Shown here in pieces: positions 1-12,509 of a stretch of DNA of 64,000 nt. The notes under the pieces were generated by a model that searched no databases, had not been told where the DNA came from, and was given only the letters and a program-made list of their open reading frames with translations. Source of the DNA: Strongylocentrotus purpuratus (Eukaryota; Echinodermata; Echinoidea; Camarodonta; Strongylocentrotidae); assembly GCF_000002235.5 (NCBI RefSeq), contig NW_022145534.1:1054001-1118000 (forward strand), in the 5' to 3' direction. The first letter of the stretch is position 1; the number at the start of each line of letters is the position of its first letter. A program made the translations under genes and the position numbers.

Positions 1-134
1 ACAGGTTTGACTGTATATATACATGTTTATATACCTCACTTAAGTAATCCAGCCATCTGATTGGTCGAAATTGCATTCATAAACTTCAACTGTTCTTGTA
101 AAATTCCCGGTAACCATGCATAAAACATTTAATA

Positions 135-160
135 TTTTTAATAACCATGGTTATTAAAAA
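135..160. repeat. 26-bp perfect palindrome centred on CCATGG
   Basis: TTTTTAATAACCATGG and its mirror form a perfect 26-base inverted repeat. It is surrounded by further CCATGGTTA words (about 110-120 and 171-182). It may be the remnant tip of a foldback element. No function is claimed. Confidence 0.6.
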
Positions 161-513
161 AATAGGTCAGCCTCCATGGTTACCCCATAGGTTTACATGT
201 TAAAAAATGGTTTGAGCGATCGAGGATACCGTATGTGTGCGAAGGATTGGTCGGTAATTTCAATACAATTGAATCTCGATCGATCTTACCGACAATTTTA
301 TCTTGCATTGTTGACATGAAGACGAAAATAAACTTCCAAAAACAAAAAAACAACATCTGCCGATAGATCTTGATCTAAGTTCGTGCCAATATGCATTGCA
401 AAAGTAAAAGAAGGGTCCGTTTAATGGAGCTTTTGCGAAGCATTCATCACGCCGAAGCCGGTTTCAATCCATTTTAATGTATATATTGTACAAAACTGCC
501 AAGCACGTGAACA

Positions 514-607
514 GCGCGCGATGGACGAGTGGTGTAAGGCGTTGGTGAAAACTTCATCACTCATTGTACGCAAGGGTTCGACTCTCACCTTCGCCAAAAA
601 AAAAAAA
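514..607 (+). mobile_element. tRNA-derived SINE head or tRNA pseudogene with poly-A tail
   Basis: An A box (TGGACGAGTGG, 522-532) and a B box (GGTTCGACTCT, 575-585) are spaced as in a Leu/Ser-type tRNA, and the element ends CTTCGCC followed by an A run. The anticodon stem UGGUG/CAUCA pairs, but the loop lacks U33 and the acceptor arm pairs poorly. It therefore looks like a retroposed tRNA-like element and not a working tRNA. Confidence 0.5.
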
Positions 608-654
608 GTATTTTTTATTTTTTATTTTTTAGTCTATTTTTTTTCGGCATATAA

Positions 655-822
655 AAGTATTAATGACTGCTTTAATATTCGAGAAATAGTTTTTTTATAC
701 GCTCTCGGGAAGGTTACAATTGGGCTATTCCCCTCGGCACGCCTCGGGTAATAGCACAATTCTAACCTTCCCTTGAGCTTATAAAAACAACTATTTCTCT
801 CAAAGCAGTCATTAATACTATA
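655..822. repeat. foldback element, long imperfect hairpin
   Basis: The left arm (AGTATTAATGACTGCTTT... to CTATTCCCCTCGG) and the right arm, read inversely (AGTATTAATGACTGCTTT... to CTATTACCCGAGG), pair for about 80 bases with scattered mismatches around a loop of roughly 10 bases. The element follows directly on the SINE-like unit at 514-607. It has no coding capacity and is probably a MITE or snap-back repeat. Confidence 0.7.
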
Positions 823-1096
823 ATGTCCATCACTTGATACTTCAGGATCAATAAAAATAAAAATCTTTTTATGGCCATGCCTCTTTTCTGATTTTTCATT
901 TTCATTTCTTTTGATAATGATTCATTAACATATGCCAGGAAATGCCATAGAGCTTGCAGTTTTGTGTGTGAATCTGTTGTGTATTTTAATATTATTACAT
1001 TACATTATGGCTGTATGAACAAACATAAAATCAAAAAGAGGCAAAATACTTCATGCATATTTGATTTAAACCTTGTTGGTCTTGGGTTTTTCTAAG

Positions 1097-1170
1097 TCAT
1101 CTGTTTAGAGCCAGATGTGCATTACCGTGAGCCCTTTTAGCTCTGTTAAAGCAGATGATATTGTCTAATG
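1097..1170. repeat. short foldback, copy 1 (CATCTGTTT...GCAGATG)
   Basis: TCATCTGTTTAGAGC at the left is mirrored by AGCTCTGTTAAAGCAGATGA at the right. The same design recurs at 5396-5478, so this is a small interspersed hairpin and not a chance palindrome. Confidence 0.5.
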
Positions 1171-2540
1171 ATATGTTGCTTTTATTTATATAAGTTTGCT
1201 TTTTTATCTGGTAATTTTGGTAGCCCTGATATGTTATGCAAGTGGATTTGTAGCACATTGTTATATCTCTATAATGTTCTGGCACCAATATCTCGCAAAG
1301 AAAGACATGTAAAAACAGCTTTATATATTACAATTGTATTCACAAACAATTCAAATACAGAATACATTTGGTTTCAGTAGTCCTATAATACAGCATTTCA
1401 AGTTCACAGTACAATACATATACTAGGGAGATATTTCTCATTGTACTTGCAAAAGTATATTTACAATTTAAAAATCAGTACTTATCTAAATACCCAATGG
1501 CACTAGTAAAAACAAATGTCATACATTTAAAAAAAAATTCCCTAAAAGCATATGACAAAGGTGGTTTGCATATACATGTACTACATGCATTACATCTATT
1601 TTCTGCCGGAAGGCCCTACTTAAAAACTTCAATAAACAAAGGTTTGTAAGTAGGACTTAATCCTATAAAAACACAATTAAATTAACAACTACGGACCTAC
1701 CGGGTACTTTTTGTGTGCATTCAAATGAGGAAAAGATGAAGGGGGTAGGGCCAATATTTATAAAGGTTTCAAGATGGAGAGTGGTCCTAAATTTACCAAA
1801 CTATCCATGAAATTCCCTGGAATATGTCTCCTTTGCATGGAAGAGGAGAGAGACGATTTTATTCACATTAAAAATACAATGTATTGATGTAAAACGGTAA
1901 AATTTAACAGAAGTAGTACTGATTGAAACGTGGCACTATCCAGGACCAGCCTGCAGTGCTGAGAAGAGACAAACATTGCAATGATTTGAGGGTTGAGGGG
2001 GGGGGGGGGTCAAAAAAAGGACTCATTACTTTCAAATGAGAATATAAAAAGTACTTGCATTATATTAAGCTATTCTTTTCCCCATTAGGAATAATGCCTT
2101 AATGAGACGGACAGAAAAGTCATCTTGTATCCTTCCACACATCAACTAAAGAACAGTGATTAAAACAATAAATCATTTTACATGATGACAGCACCCCAAC
2201 ATCTACCAACATCTACCAAATTCTCATTAACACCAATCGATAACGTCAACTAGTGTTCATTATTTCCTTTCTCATCTGATTGCCATCGAGAAGATTCTCC
2301 CTATTATGGGTCGGGGTATAATAACATCCTCTTTGTTCTTAATGTCTTCTACTATGCCCTTGATCTCCTGCATGTCAGAACAAGTTTCACATCAAAAATC
2401 AAATTTTAAATTTCCTCTTAAAAAAACAAAAGAGTCCTCTGCACTCTTTGGCCTGTATTCTCCTAAACTGATAGCTCACGCTTGGCCTAAGCTTTTATCA
2501 AGAATCGGGTTTAACAAAGGAAGTTGGTATGAGGTCTTAA

Positions 2541-2704
2541 AGCCCCACTGTACTACTTGTAGCTACTTGCTCCCTCTATATAGAAGACTTCCCCAATCGG
2601 TGCCTGATGGTCCCCCATTTCTTATGTTATTTGAGAGCTGAGTTGATGAGATAGCCACCTGTCAGTGACTAGTACAGTACTGGCCAAACTAATACAGATG
2701 AGCT
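2541..2704 (+). mobile_element. TTAA-target MITE with AGCCCC ends, copy 1
   Basis: It begins TTAA|AGCCCCACTGTACTAC and ends GATGAGCT|TTAA, with the duplicated TTAA at 2537-2540 and 2705-2708. The internal words GAGAGCTGA, TTGATGAGATA and CCACCTGTCAGTGAC are shared with copies at 5146, 6068 and 29295. Size and TTAA target suggest a piggyBac-like non-autonomous element. Confidence 0.75.
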
Positions 2705-4791
2705 TTAAGTTTTCCTTTGTTAAACATGATCTTAGACCCACAATCTGATTTAAATGAATAAGATTCAAATATCTGTAATGGTCTTCCTACTTTAATACAC
2801 AAAACAAAACGTCTAGAAAGGAACCTTATTTCAACACTAACAAGGTGATAGAATGATTTGTACAGCAAATGAATACTAATGAACATATGTAAAACATAAT
2901 AACATAATGATACAAAAAATAATGCTAAAAATGACATAAAAGGATATACAAGTAATACTACAAACACAATATGGCAGTGTAAAGTTTTAAAAATGATGAT
3001 AAAAGGTGGACAATCAGCTGAACGGTTTGGCAAATAAAAATGATGTCTGTTTTGCTCTAGAAAATGGGATAATAATAACTGAATACAGAAGGCTTTCCAA
3101 GATAAATTGACTTTTATCCCACTTTGAAAGCTGAAAGAAATAATCCAAAACTTAGCGAAAACCGCTAGCCAGGCCTAACAATATTCCTGGCTTTCAATTA
3201 AAAAGATATGCTGTACCTTATTAAACACAATAGTATGATTTTTCTGAGCACATACAGTGTACATCACAATGCAGACTGCAGCAGAAAATAAATTACTGAT
3301 CTCCATTAGATGTAAATGAAAAAAAAAGATTGTTTCAAATCTGGGACAAGTTGTACATTCATCCACAAGCAGATGAAGAGGATTGTATAATCACATTTTA
3401 TACAAAATAAATGGTGAGCAGCACAAAATATTTCAGAAAGGACATTCCCAGTAATTACACACTGAGGGCCAGGAGGGTCATACAAATCGGAGACATACCA
3501 AGAGCAGCATCTCAAACTCCTCATCCAACATCAGTTAGTAAACATATGAATCTGAGGACATAGAATTTGTCCTTTATACACAAACTTTCAGTATTTTTCA
3601 AACTTTTCAGGTTTTAAGGAGCAAAGAAGTATGAAGTATTAAACTTTAAAGGGAAAAATATCTCCATACAAGATGGTCTTTAACTTGCCAATGGCTTTGA
3701 CAGAATGCTTAATTTTTGGTAACGTTAACATACCAGTACCCAAGTTTCAGACAAAATGTATGATTAAGGTAAATAACATCTGTTATCCAAATCTTTGCAT
3801 ATGAGGTCAACAGTACCATTAAATGATGCATAAGCTATTTCAAAAGAGTATGTCAAATTGTCAATTGCAATGTATTTGAAGTATACTACTTTTGGATCTA
3901 GTACATGATTATGATATTAATAGAAAAAAGTACATTTCAAATGATTCTTACTTTGGCATTACTCTACAGTTGATCAAATATGTACACAGTAAAATTACTC
4001 TCGAAAATTTACAAAGTTAAAAAACATGAAGAAGACGCAACTGGCTGATATCACTATGCTATTCATAGAACTACAATGGTTGTCAATCACAAATGAAAAG
4101 AGCTACAAAAAGATAAGACATTTTCTGAAATGATGCGAGGATTTGTGTCCCTGCTTTTGAAGTCCTATGCCTACTTCTGTTAGGTAGTACCATTAACGAC
4201 ATATGCTGCCTTTTATTCCTTTTCTCTTAGAAAAGATGTTGCATTAAAATTACTCTCAACTTTTTAAAAGAGAACGAGAATTCACTATAAGATACAATAT
4301 AATTTAATAAAGAAGGGTGTGGTGTCTCGGTTTTATGCTTTCACAAGCATCTTGCTCATGCTCAAAATTGTAATTTTCAGCATTAATGTATAATGGTTAT
4401 AAAATCATGATAATTTGCTTTCATAAAATACACATATGAATTTAGACCAAATGTTATGATTTGCATCAAACTAAACACTTCAGCAAAATACCCTGTTTTT
4501 AAAAGCATTTTATAACAACTTGATATTCAAAATTTTATGGCATTAATTAAATTAATGTATGCTCCATTCACTTTTAATTTAGTAATTTATTCATGTAAAT
4601 GAATTGTTTAATTGACAAAATCAAATATATTAATATGCACATGTTTATGTATGGTGAGGCACTGTTGAGGTCAGGACAGAGGGTCGCCTGATGAACCATC
4701 CAACCAATCATTCATTAATCCATCGCTTGAAGAGGTACATTTTGTGAGTGACTCCAGGTCCAGTGTTCAGTTCCCTTCAAATCATCACAGC

Positions 4792-7700
4792 CTACGGATT
4801 ACCTTTCTTAAAGATGCGATCCAGGTCTTTGACCACCCGTTTCAGTCCACAGTCCCCTAGACCTTCCCTCAGTCTGTCCTTCACGTCGTCGTCACACCGG
4901 CATCCATTCTCCTCCCTCCACCAGCGAAGGAGCACTGCCATGGCTTTATCCTGAGCAGATCCACTGCATGATTCCAGGGAGCTGAGCTCCTTCTCCAGGG
5001 AGGGGCTCCTGGAGACAGGGAGCATCCTGGCAAACCTCTTCCAGTTGATGGCTACTGAGATGGCCTTGGATGATGCTTCAAATGCTGCCTTCAGATCTTC
5101 ATCTATCAAAGGATACAAATTGGTTTTCATTTTATGAATTCATAAAGCCCCACTGCACTACCTATAGCTACTTGCATCCTTTATACAGCCAACAATGCCT
5201 TAGCGATACCCATTGACCCCCCCCCCACAATGCCCTTCTTCTTATGTCAATTGAGAGCTGATTTGATGAGATAACCACCTGCCAGTGACCTTTCAGGGAG
5301 GTCTAATCCCCCATGCGAAACAAGTGCAAAGGGGCTTTCAATAAAGGTATTAGTTTTACAGTGTATCAACTAAATTAGTAAACTTTAAATATATATCATC
5401 TGTTTGGAGCTAGAAGGGCATTAATTCATTTCATTTTACACAGAGTTAATGCCTTTTTAGCTCCACATAGATGATACATAGGCCTATTTCTCAGGCTTGA
5501 AATCATAATAATCTCAGGAATGTTTTCTTATCCTTTTATAAAAGTACCAATACATTTGTATTTGTCAAACAACAGTGCTCAACAAATGAAGATGGCAAAA
5601 CTCATGGTAACAATACACTTTTCTCCATCAAGCTAAATTTGTTTGGTTAGAGGTGTTGTGGTCTAGTGGATAAGTCGTTGGACTGTAGATCACAGGGTTC
5701 GCGGTTCGATTCCCGCCACGGCACTAGTGTCCTGTGGCAAGATATTAATCTACATTTGCCACTCTCCACCCAGGTGTTAAATGGGTACCTGTATGAAGCA
5801 ATTCCTTGAATGCTGTGAGCACCAAAATTGGCTGCCTAGCAGAGCCGGGGTAATAGTTGGAGCACCTTGAGCACCATGCATGGTATCCAATATTATTATT
5901 ATTATTATTAAAAGTGCTTGATGTTAAGAATTGTAATGACGTGTCTTACCCTGGACCTGATGGATGTTCATCCCAGCCCACTCCACTGGATGCTGCTTGG
6001 GAGGACCTCCTGATGATGAGCCTTGGGGCTGGTAAACTAGAAGAAAGAAAATTAGTAATTATATTTAAGCCCCACTGTGCTACTTATACTTATATCATTG
6101 GTCCCCCATGATCCTCTTTTTCTAATGTTAATTGAGAGCTGATTTGATGAGATAACCACCTGTCAGTGACCTTGCAGGGAGGTCTAATCATCCTTGGCCA
6201 AACTAGTGTAGAGGGGCTTTAAAGACTGCTAATAATAATGATGATGATGGTGACAAAATATAATACAGGTGATGGATGAAAACTAATAATGAAGTAAAGA
6301 GAGAAAGGGAAAGGGGAAAAAAGAAATAAAGTGAGCATGTCATAAAAGGAAATGGGGTACAAAAAATGAAAAATCAACAAAACAATATGAGTGTGCTTTC
6401 AACTTTCAACAATGTAATAATGGCAGTACAGACATGTAGATTCATGTTATGATAATACGTTTATCTTGAGGTAGATAAAAAAAAGTTTTGGGGTGGGACA
6501 AGAGGGCTAATCTACCAAGTATACCAAGTATACCAAGTAAGGAATAAATTGACTATATGATGAAAATAATCCAAGGAAAAAACAAATTTTGGGGAAATGT
6601 AATTAAAGGGAAGAAATGGCAAGTCTGATTTTATAGCAAATATTTATCACTATAAAAAATTCAAAATAATACATTCAAGAGTGAATAAAAGGACAACCAT
6701 GGATTGTTTACAATTAGTAGTCATATAAAACAAAATATAATACATATACCATAAATTGAAATTGAATTGAGATTTTACAATATGCATTCATTAGCATATA
6801 GACAGGAACATGTACTAATTGAGGTCATCGTATGGTCCACTACAAGTAGTACAAGGGAGATAAGTTGAATAAATGTTCAAAACAATCGCACCTGGACCAT
6901 CAATATAAACCCTAACATTTCCTGTAGTAGTCTCTGGGCACCGAGCCAAAGAGCTTTACAGGATGTACCGTGTTTATATTTGGAACACATCCAAGAGAGC
7001 TCCCCGTGAAATGTCAAATTGCGTGACATCATTGCTCTAATACCACTATGATGGATGTGTTTATCACTATCATGTCTTTATTTTAGACAGACCAGCGGAT
7101 AGTTTGACAGCAAGAAGGGTGTATGTCACTATCATGTCACCTGCTGAAAGCCAAAAGGGCACAATTCATGTACCGGTATATACTTTATATTACATGAAGT
7201 TTTACATGCACTTCTGGCTCTCAGCAGAAAAGTGTTGGTTGTTCAATGACTGTCAAAATAGTTTTAGAGTAAGAAGGCTGTAAAGGAATGTGTTTATCAT
7301 TACCATGTCTTATATTTTACAGACTGTCAGATAAAATAGTTTTAGAGTAAGAAGGCTGTAAAGGAATGTGTTTATCATTATCATGTCTTATATTGTACAG
7401 ACTGTCAGATAGTTTGAGAGTAAGAAGGCTGTAAAGGAATGTGTTTTCATTATCATGTCTTGAAATTTATAGACTGTCAGAGCAATAGTGTACTTGCACA
7501 CATCAGTTGATTTTTTTTTTTTTTTTTTGCATTTACAAACTGGATTAGTACAGTAGTTTGTTAACAATCATTGCTGGTATTATTGGTGAAAGCACATTTC
7601 TCTGTGCATCATTATATCATTATTTTTAAAACCATCTATTAATTATGAATCATTTTCAAGACAAACATGCATAATTGATGAAACAAGACTTACTATGAAA

Positions 7701-9265
7701 GGTGCAGTCTCGAGGTTGCTCTACAACCCAGTTAGCCTGTCCTTGGATGTCATAGGAGTTCCGCATTCTGGGCTGTTGTCTCATCAAAGGAGCTGCTCAT
7801 AGAAAAGATGAGAAAATTTATCAATTCCGAACGTGTAGCTATCATGATATGAGGCATAATCTTTCATAACTTGACAAATGCACCTCTTTCCAAAGACAAT
7901 TTGTACTACATGTATATTCTTACTTAATTAATTGTTTTAAGTGCCACGAATCATAACAATGGGATAAGACATGAACTGGTAAATTTGGTCAAAAGATTGC
8001 AGGTGGGATACACAAATTGCTGATATGCCTGACAAACAAAGGCCACTTGTTGGGCTTTCCGGGCCTTACCATAATTGACTATGTACATGAATGTTTAAAC
8101 TTTGAATTGATTTGCAAAGTGGTCAACTAATCTAAAGCACTATACATTACACAGTGAAATTGTGGACAAATGAAATAATTGCAACTTTTTAATTAGTAAT
8201 ATTCACAGTTTGTCATGGATCTAATGTATGCACACAACTATGGCAATAGCATTCACCAATATGGATATCTATCAACTTTCTTCATTGGGTTGCGGCAGTT
8301 GCTTACTCAATTCATATTCCAAATAGGTGCATAATGAATTAAACAATAAAATCATCAAAAAATTGAAAAGACAAAGGATTTGAATACAAATTCATGAGTA
8401 TCACTCTACCTTGTGGATATTGTCTTGGGATGGCATCGACTGTTCTCATCCTCTTGGTATCTGGTTCAGCTGACATACATGTAGGAGTGATCATACCATC
8501 ATCATCACCACCATCATCTTCATCTCTTTCTTTCCTCTTCCTAGGGGATATCGACACACCTGCCTCATCCAATGGCCTGGGGGTTTCATCCTCACACTTC
8601 CTTTTCAAGCCTGATAATGTCCTCTGATTGGCATTTTCATTAACATTTTCTGAAGAGGCATCCTTTCTATAACATTCTACAGAAGTGTTGTTCAGTACTG
8701 AATCTGACCGCGGCGAGTATGGAGTATTTATGTTTTTAGCTTTGCTGTCCTCCAAAGAAAGTCTTGATGGAATCGCTCTAACCTGAACACCGACATGACT
8801 TCCAGCATTGTCAAGCTGCTGGGAACTTCCATTTTCATTTGGACTAAATGAAGTCCTCCTCTGGTTTGATCTGATAATGTAATTTGGAGGCATGCTTACA
8901 CCTAGTACTTTTCCAGTGGCATCTCCCGACAGGCTAGGATCCAGTGAGGGACAGATATTGTTATTTAAAGCCGATTCTTCATCTCTTTGGATACTAACAA
9001 ACCTGTGCTTCTCTGACTCCTGAGAATGATAGCCTTCATCGTCATTGTCATTTTTGGCCTTCCCCAGCCTGTCAAGGTCGGCAATGATAGAGCAGGGCAG
9101 AGTCTTTGAGGGAGAGCCATCGGATTCATCCTCACCCAAAGGTATCATGACCCTGGAGGAATCTACTTCATCTTCACCGAAGGGTTGGCAAAGGTGGCGA
9201 GGAATGGCAAAGTTACCATTGATTTCATTCCGCTGTAACACCACATCACATCCTGAATCATCCAT
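4792..9265 (-). CDS. death-domain protein with charged low-complexity N-terminal region (4 exons)
   Basis: Minus-strand exons 9346-8410, 7792-7694, 6036-5950 and 5102-4792 all join in phase 1. From the ATG at 9265 (GAGATGG) the product is 450 aa. The reading frame stays open to the acceptor at 9346, so an upstream coding exon is possible; a candidate upstream donor (CTGGTAAGTG) lies at 11818. Residues 1-285 are polar, with acidic stretches (GEDESDGS), basic RKRKER and an acidic DEDDGGDDDG, suggesting a nuclear signal. The last exon is a death domain (about 350-440): INWKRFARMLP, an LSSLESCSG segment, AMAVLLRWWREENG, then RLREGLGDCGLKRVVKDLDR, matching the six-helix pattern. Death domains mediate homotypic assembly in apoptosis, NF-kB or Toll signalling. 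No kinase, TIR or ankyrin part is visible. Choosing the TTCTTCTAG acceptor for the third exon is what keeps the phase. Specific orthology is not recognised. Confidence 0.8.
5146..5336 (+). mobile_element. TTAA-target MITE with AGCCCC ends, copy 2
   Basis: It runs from AGCCCCACTGCACTACC to GCAAAGGGGCT and shares the ATTTGATGAGATAACCACC core with the other copies. It lies in the last intron of the death-domain gene, starting about 45 bases from the splice acceptor of the terminal exon. The flanking tetranucleotides (ATAA/TTCA) have diverged from TTAA. Confidence 0.7.
5396..5478. repeat. short foldback, copy 2 (CATCTGTTT...AGATG)
   Basis: CATCTGTTTGGAGCTAGAAG and GGGCATTAA at the left pair with TTAATGCCTTTTTAGCTCC and ACATAGATG at the right. 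The copy lies in the last intron of the death-domain gene. It is related to the hairpin at 1097-1170. Confidence 0.55.
5650..5910 (+). mobile_element. tRNA-derived SINE with (ATT)n tail
   Basis: The head has a pol III A box (TGGTCTAGTGGATAAG) and B box (GGTTCGATTCCC) with a tRNA-like CCGCCACGGCA end. A body follows with CACCCAGGTGTTAAATGGGTA and GGGGTAATAGTTGGAGC, and the element terminates in (ATT)n. This is the classic layout of a tRNA-derived SINE. It lies in the last intron of the death-domain gene, on the opposite strand. Confidence 0.8.
6068..6218 (+). mobile_element. TTAA-target MITE with AGCCCC ends, copy 3
   Basis: It starts TTAAGCCCCACTGTGCTAC and ends GTAGAGGGGCT|TTAA, with the same core GCTGATTTGATGAGATAACC. 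It lies in an intron of the death-domain gene, only about 30 bases upstream (in transcript sense) of the 6036 splice acceptor. Its middle is shorter than in copy 2. Confidence 0.75.
7248..7480 (+). repeat. minisatellite, three units of 72-78 bp
   Basis: Units beginning GACTGTCA start at 7248, 7322, 7400 and (partial) 7472. Each holds AGAGTAAGAAGGCTGTAAAG and GAATGTGTTT...CATGTCTT. A more diverged relative lies at about 7085-7135. The array is intronic in the death-domain gene. Confidence 0.85.
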
Positions 9266-9867
9266 CTCGGAAATCCTGGAGCAATGGTCTTGAAGGTTAA
9301 GGTGTCCTCTTGCCAAATTCTGTCCGAAATGGCTTTCAAATGGCTCCTAAATAAGATAGACATAAAAAGCTGTAAATAACACACACAATGACCCTCAGTA
9401 ACCCACTAACCGAATGAAGCAAATTGCAATCACAGCACAGAGTGAACCAAAGTGACGACACACTTTCCACGTTTTCTAAATTTATCAAAACTCAGATTCT
9501 CCTGAACTATCGACCCTTGTTATGATTGGCAGGAAGCTGCCAATAAGGTGCATCTGGACTTGCCCAGACTGTTTTGAACATGTCAAGCATTGTTATGTCA
9601 TGGAAACATCAACTTTACATAAGCAAAAGAAACAACAACAAAAAACTCAAGGATAAAAATAAAATAGTGTACTATATAATAATAAAGGTACGAGTATGAT
9701 TGTATGCTCATCATTTTAACACAACTTGGAAATCATATGACTAGGGCGACTTTCTCTTCAATTAAACCCCATCTTTTTTTCTGACTTCTAAATATATTCC
9801 TCGCTGCTAGAAATGTACCGGTAACTAATATTTATAGGACATATACATGTACATATGTATGACAAGG

Positions 9868-10096
9868 GAAAGTGAGAAAGTGGGGAGAGAGAAAGAGAGG
9901 GAGAGAGAAAGAGAGGGAGAGAGAAAGAGAGAGAAGAAAAAAAAGAGTAGAGAGATTAGAGAAGAGAGAGAAAGAGAAAGATGGGAAGAGAGAGGGAGGA
10001 AGAGAGGGAGAAAGGGAGAAAGAGAGAGAGAGAGAGAGAGAGGGAGAGAGCGGGAGAGAGAGGGAGAGAGAGAGAGCGGGGGAGAGAGAGAGAGAG
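9868..10096 (+). repeat. GA-rich polypurine tract
   Basis: About 230 bases are almost pure purine, built from GAGAGG, GAGAAA and (GA)n. Open frames across it are Arg/Glu/Gly/Lys repeats with no gene character. The tract could form triplex DNA. Confidence 0.9.
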
Positions 10097-10914
10097 CACG
10101 ACTTGCTTCCTGTGTCTATTCCCAGGTCAGTTTCACCTTTCTCTCTTCAAAACAAGCTATTACGTCATGGCCAAATTTACTAGGAAAACAAGGTCCATGT
10201 GTGTCCTCTGGAGCTATGCCAATTAACCAGTTTACATTGTTTAAGACCCTTGTTTTAGTTTTGCCTTTATGCACTGACAAAAGAGGGATGATTTCACAAC
10301 AAAGTTTCACAAAAAATAAGTGTAATTTATCTCTTTTATGAAATAGATTTTAGTTGCTTTACTTGACATGCAAAAAACCCAACATAAAAGAGTAACCACA
10401 TCCCATCTGCTTCTGTTTTTTGTTCATTTCTACTTTTTTCTTTTAGTAATTTATTTTCAGATTTAAAATGCACTGAAAGAGAAACAAAAAATACCCCCCT
10501 ACCCCCCCCCCCCAAAAAAAAAATAGAGATTTTGACTCTACCTTTGCTGTAGCACATACAGGTGTAATGATGTTTTGCAATTTGAAGTAGAATGATATGA
10601 GGAAAGCAAGCACACTTTTAGATCTTTACTGACGCAACATTTAGTTGAATTAAAAATCTACATTTTCACTACACGTGGCTACCTTCCCTTAAAAATTGGC
10701 TATTACGGTGAGGTTTTTCTGATATATGCAGAAAATCAAGCTCCTTCCAATATTCTAAAGTGAAATAATATTAGCGCAACTCAGTTTAATTTTATTTGCC
10801 ACTTCTCTATAGTTCGACTGGATATTGCAATGCTCAAATATTACAGGTTAAGTGCATAACACAGCAAAATTTGGCCAATGTATTCCCCTAGTGTGTCCAG
10901 ACTACAAATAAAAC

Positions 10915-11050
10915 TTAAAAGGTAAGTCCACCCTGATATTAAAGTTGGTTTTAATAAAAGCAAGAGGAACAGAGCAGTGAATGTTTGAGGAAAGTTAAAG
11001 TTGTGATCAATCAGAATCAAATCAGAACCTCTGCTTTGTCTGCTCGACAA
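10915..11050. mobile_element. fragment of interspersed repeat with AAGTCCACC end
   Basis: AAAAGGTAAGTCCACCCTGA followed by AAAGTTGGTTTTAATAAAAG resembles the left end of a common echinoderm interspersed element whose ends read AAGTCCACCC/GGGTGGACTT. Only about 130 bases are recognisable. Confidence 0.4.
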
Positions 11051-12509
11051 AGTTTTTCTTCAAAGCTGAACTGACCTGCTTCTTTATTTTTTCCTCTTAT
11101 CAAAACCAATGGTGCATTTTCCTATAAAATAAACTACAACTTGAATATTATGCTGTGCCAAATATGTACATGTAAGTTGTCTCAAAAGAACAATGTGATT
11201 ATTAAGTTAAAGAGTCTTTACAATTTTACACTTCTCTTTGAAAATTAATGAATGGTTTTAAAAAATACAACATCAATAGTATCTTACACGGTGTAAATAT
11301 CTATGAAACCCCGTCTTTTTCCATTTTTGTTTTCTAATGACACTTTGTCCTTTACAGTGCAAGTGCAACTTCATGTTTCCAAATTAGAAAACTGAAATTT
11401 TGTTTACACTTTACAATAAAAGCAAAATACATCCATAATTTTGGCAGAAGATGGCAGCAAACAAAGCTTGGTAGGTTTGCAAGATGCATGGCATCGGTGT
11501 GAATCTCACTCTTTCCCAAAAATTGGAAAAAAGCCAAAATTGAATACCGGTAGGCTTAAAGTAAAATAGTAAATGTTTTATTCATGGATATACCTGTACA
11601 CGTAGACAACCAATTGAGTCAAAGGAATGAGTACACAGTAGAACTAGCAAATAATCAATGCAAAATACAACTTCTTTACTAGGAAATCCTGGAATTTTTA
11701 TGTTGGCTTACTTGTAATTAAGGAGAATTTAGACTCTAAAGTTTGCTTTTTCATGTTACAAATCCTTATAATAGTAAAGTCAGAGTTGTAAAAACACTGA
11801 GCTACATGTATCCACTTACCAGCAAGGATGCTCACTTGTGGAAATTAAAGCTGGAGGTCCTCTTTATGGACTATTAGCATCTAGTGCATATAAATAGAAA
11901 TTGAAAGGATTATTTTCCTCTCGTAACCTTCATTCTTCTGTCTTTAATTTATCCATATTTTGCTTGTTTTCAATTGCTGGTGATGGACAAAAATCTAACA
12001 ATTTTTTTAAATAGTAGAAACTAAATACACAAAACAAAAATCATATAAAAGAAAAAAAAAAAATGAATACAAATTGCAAGAGTGTACATGTAGGCACCAA
12101 AGGCGCCAAACAAAAATGGCACCAGTGTAAAAAGAGCCAACTCAGATAAACATGTATATTGCAGTTGTGAACCTTCTGTTTTTTGTTTTGATCATTACGA
12201 CGAGGGAAGGAGGGGTTACTACATGTACACTGTAGGTAAGTTTGAATGAGAGAGAAGAGTCAAGATTTAATAAAATATATATATACATGTATATATATTT
12301 TAAATATCCTGGAAAGTCTCTAACTATTTCAATGAGGAGGTGTGTCATATCCTCCTCCTTCTCCGGCAATGCCTCTAGCAATAGGGTCTTGAGAGAATTT
12401 ATAGCCTGGCAGAAAATAGATAAATTGGAGAGATTGTTCTACTTACAAATAATTCAAAGACTCAAGTACAGTTAGCAGTCTTAGCACCACACTGTAAAAT
12501 CTCAAGTTT

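Larger units (their letters stand above)
823..4791. other. no coding sequence seen; 3' flank or 3' UTR of the death-domain gene
   Basis: This AT-rich stretch lies downstream of the minus-strand death-domain stop at 4792. Minus-strand AATAAA hexamers occur at 4586-4591 and 4212-4217 and further left, so the 3' UTR may end a few hundred bases below the stop. Open frames here are short and show no domain pattern. The stretch contains the foldback at 1097, a G run near 2000 and one TTAA-MITE (2541-2704). Confidence 0.5.

Noticed and set aside
514-594. A functional tRNA gene
   Set aside because: A and B boxes are present but the acceptor stem pairs poorly and the anticodon loop lacks U33; a poly-A tail follows, as in a retroposon.
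5940-6028. Acceptor TTTACCAG|CCCC for the third death-domain exon
   Set aside because: It would give an exon of 79 bases and break the frame into the death domain; the stronger TTCTTCTAG eight bases upstream gives 87 bases and keeps phase 1.
9847-10341. 164-codon open frame rich in Arg/Glu/Gly/Lys
   Set aside because: It is the translation of a GA-rich polypurine tract; several frames are open for the same reason.
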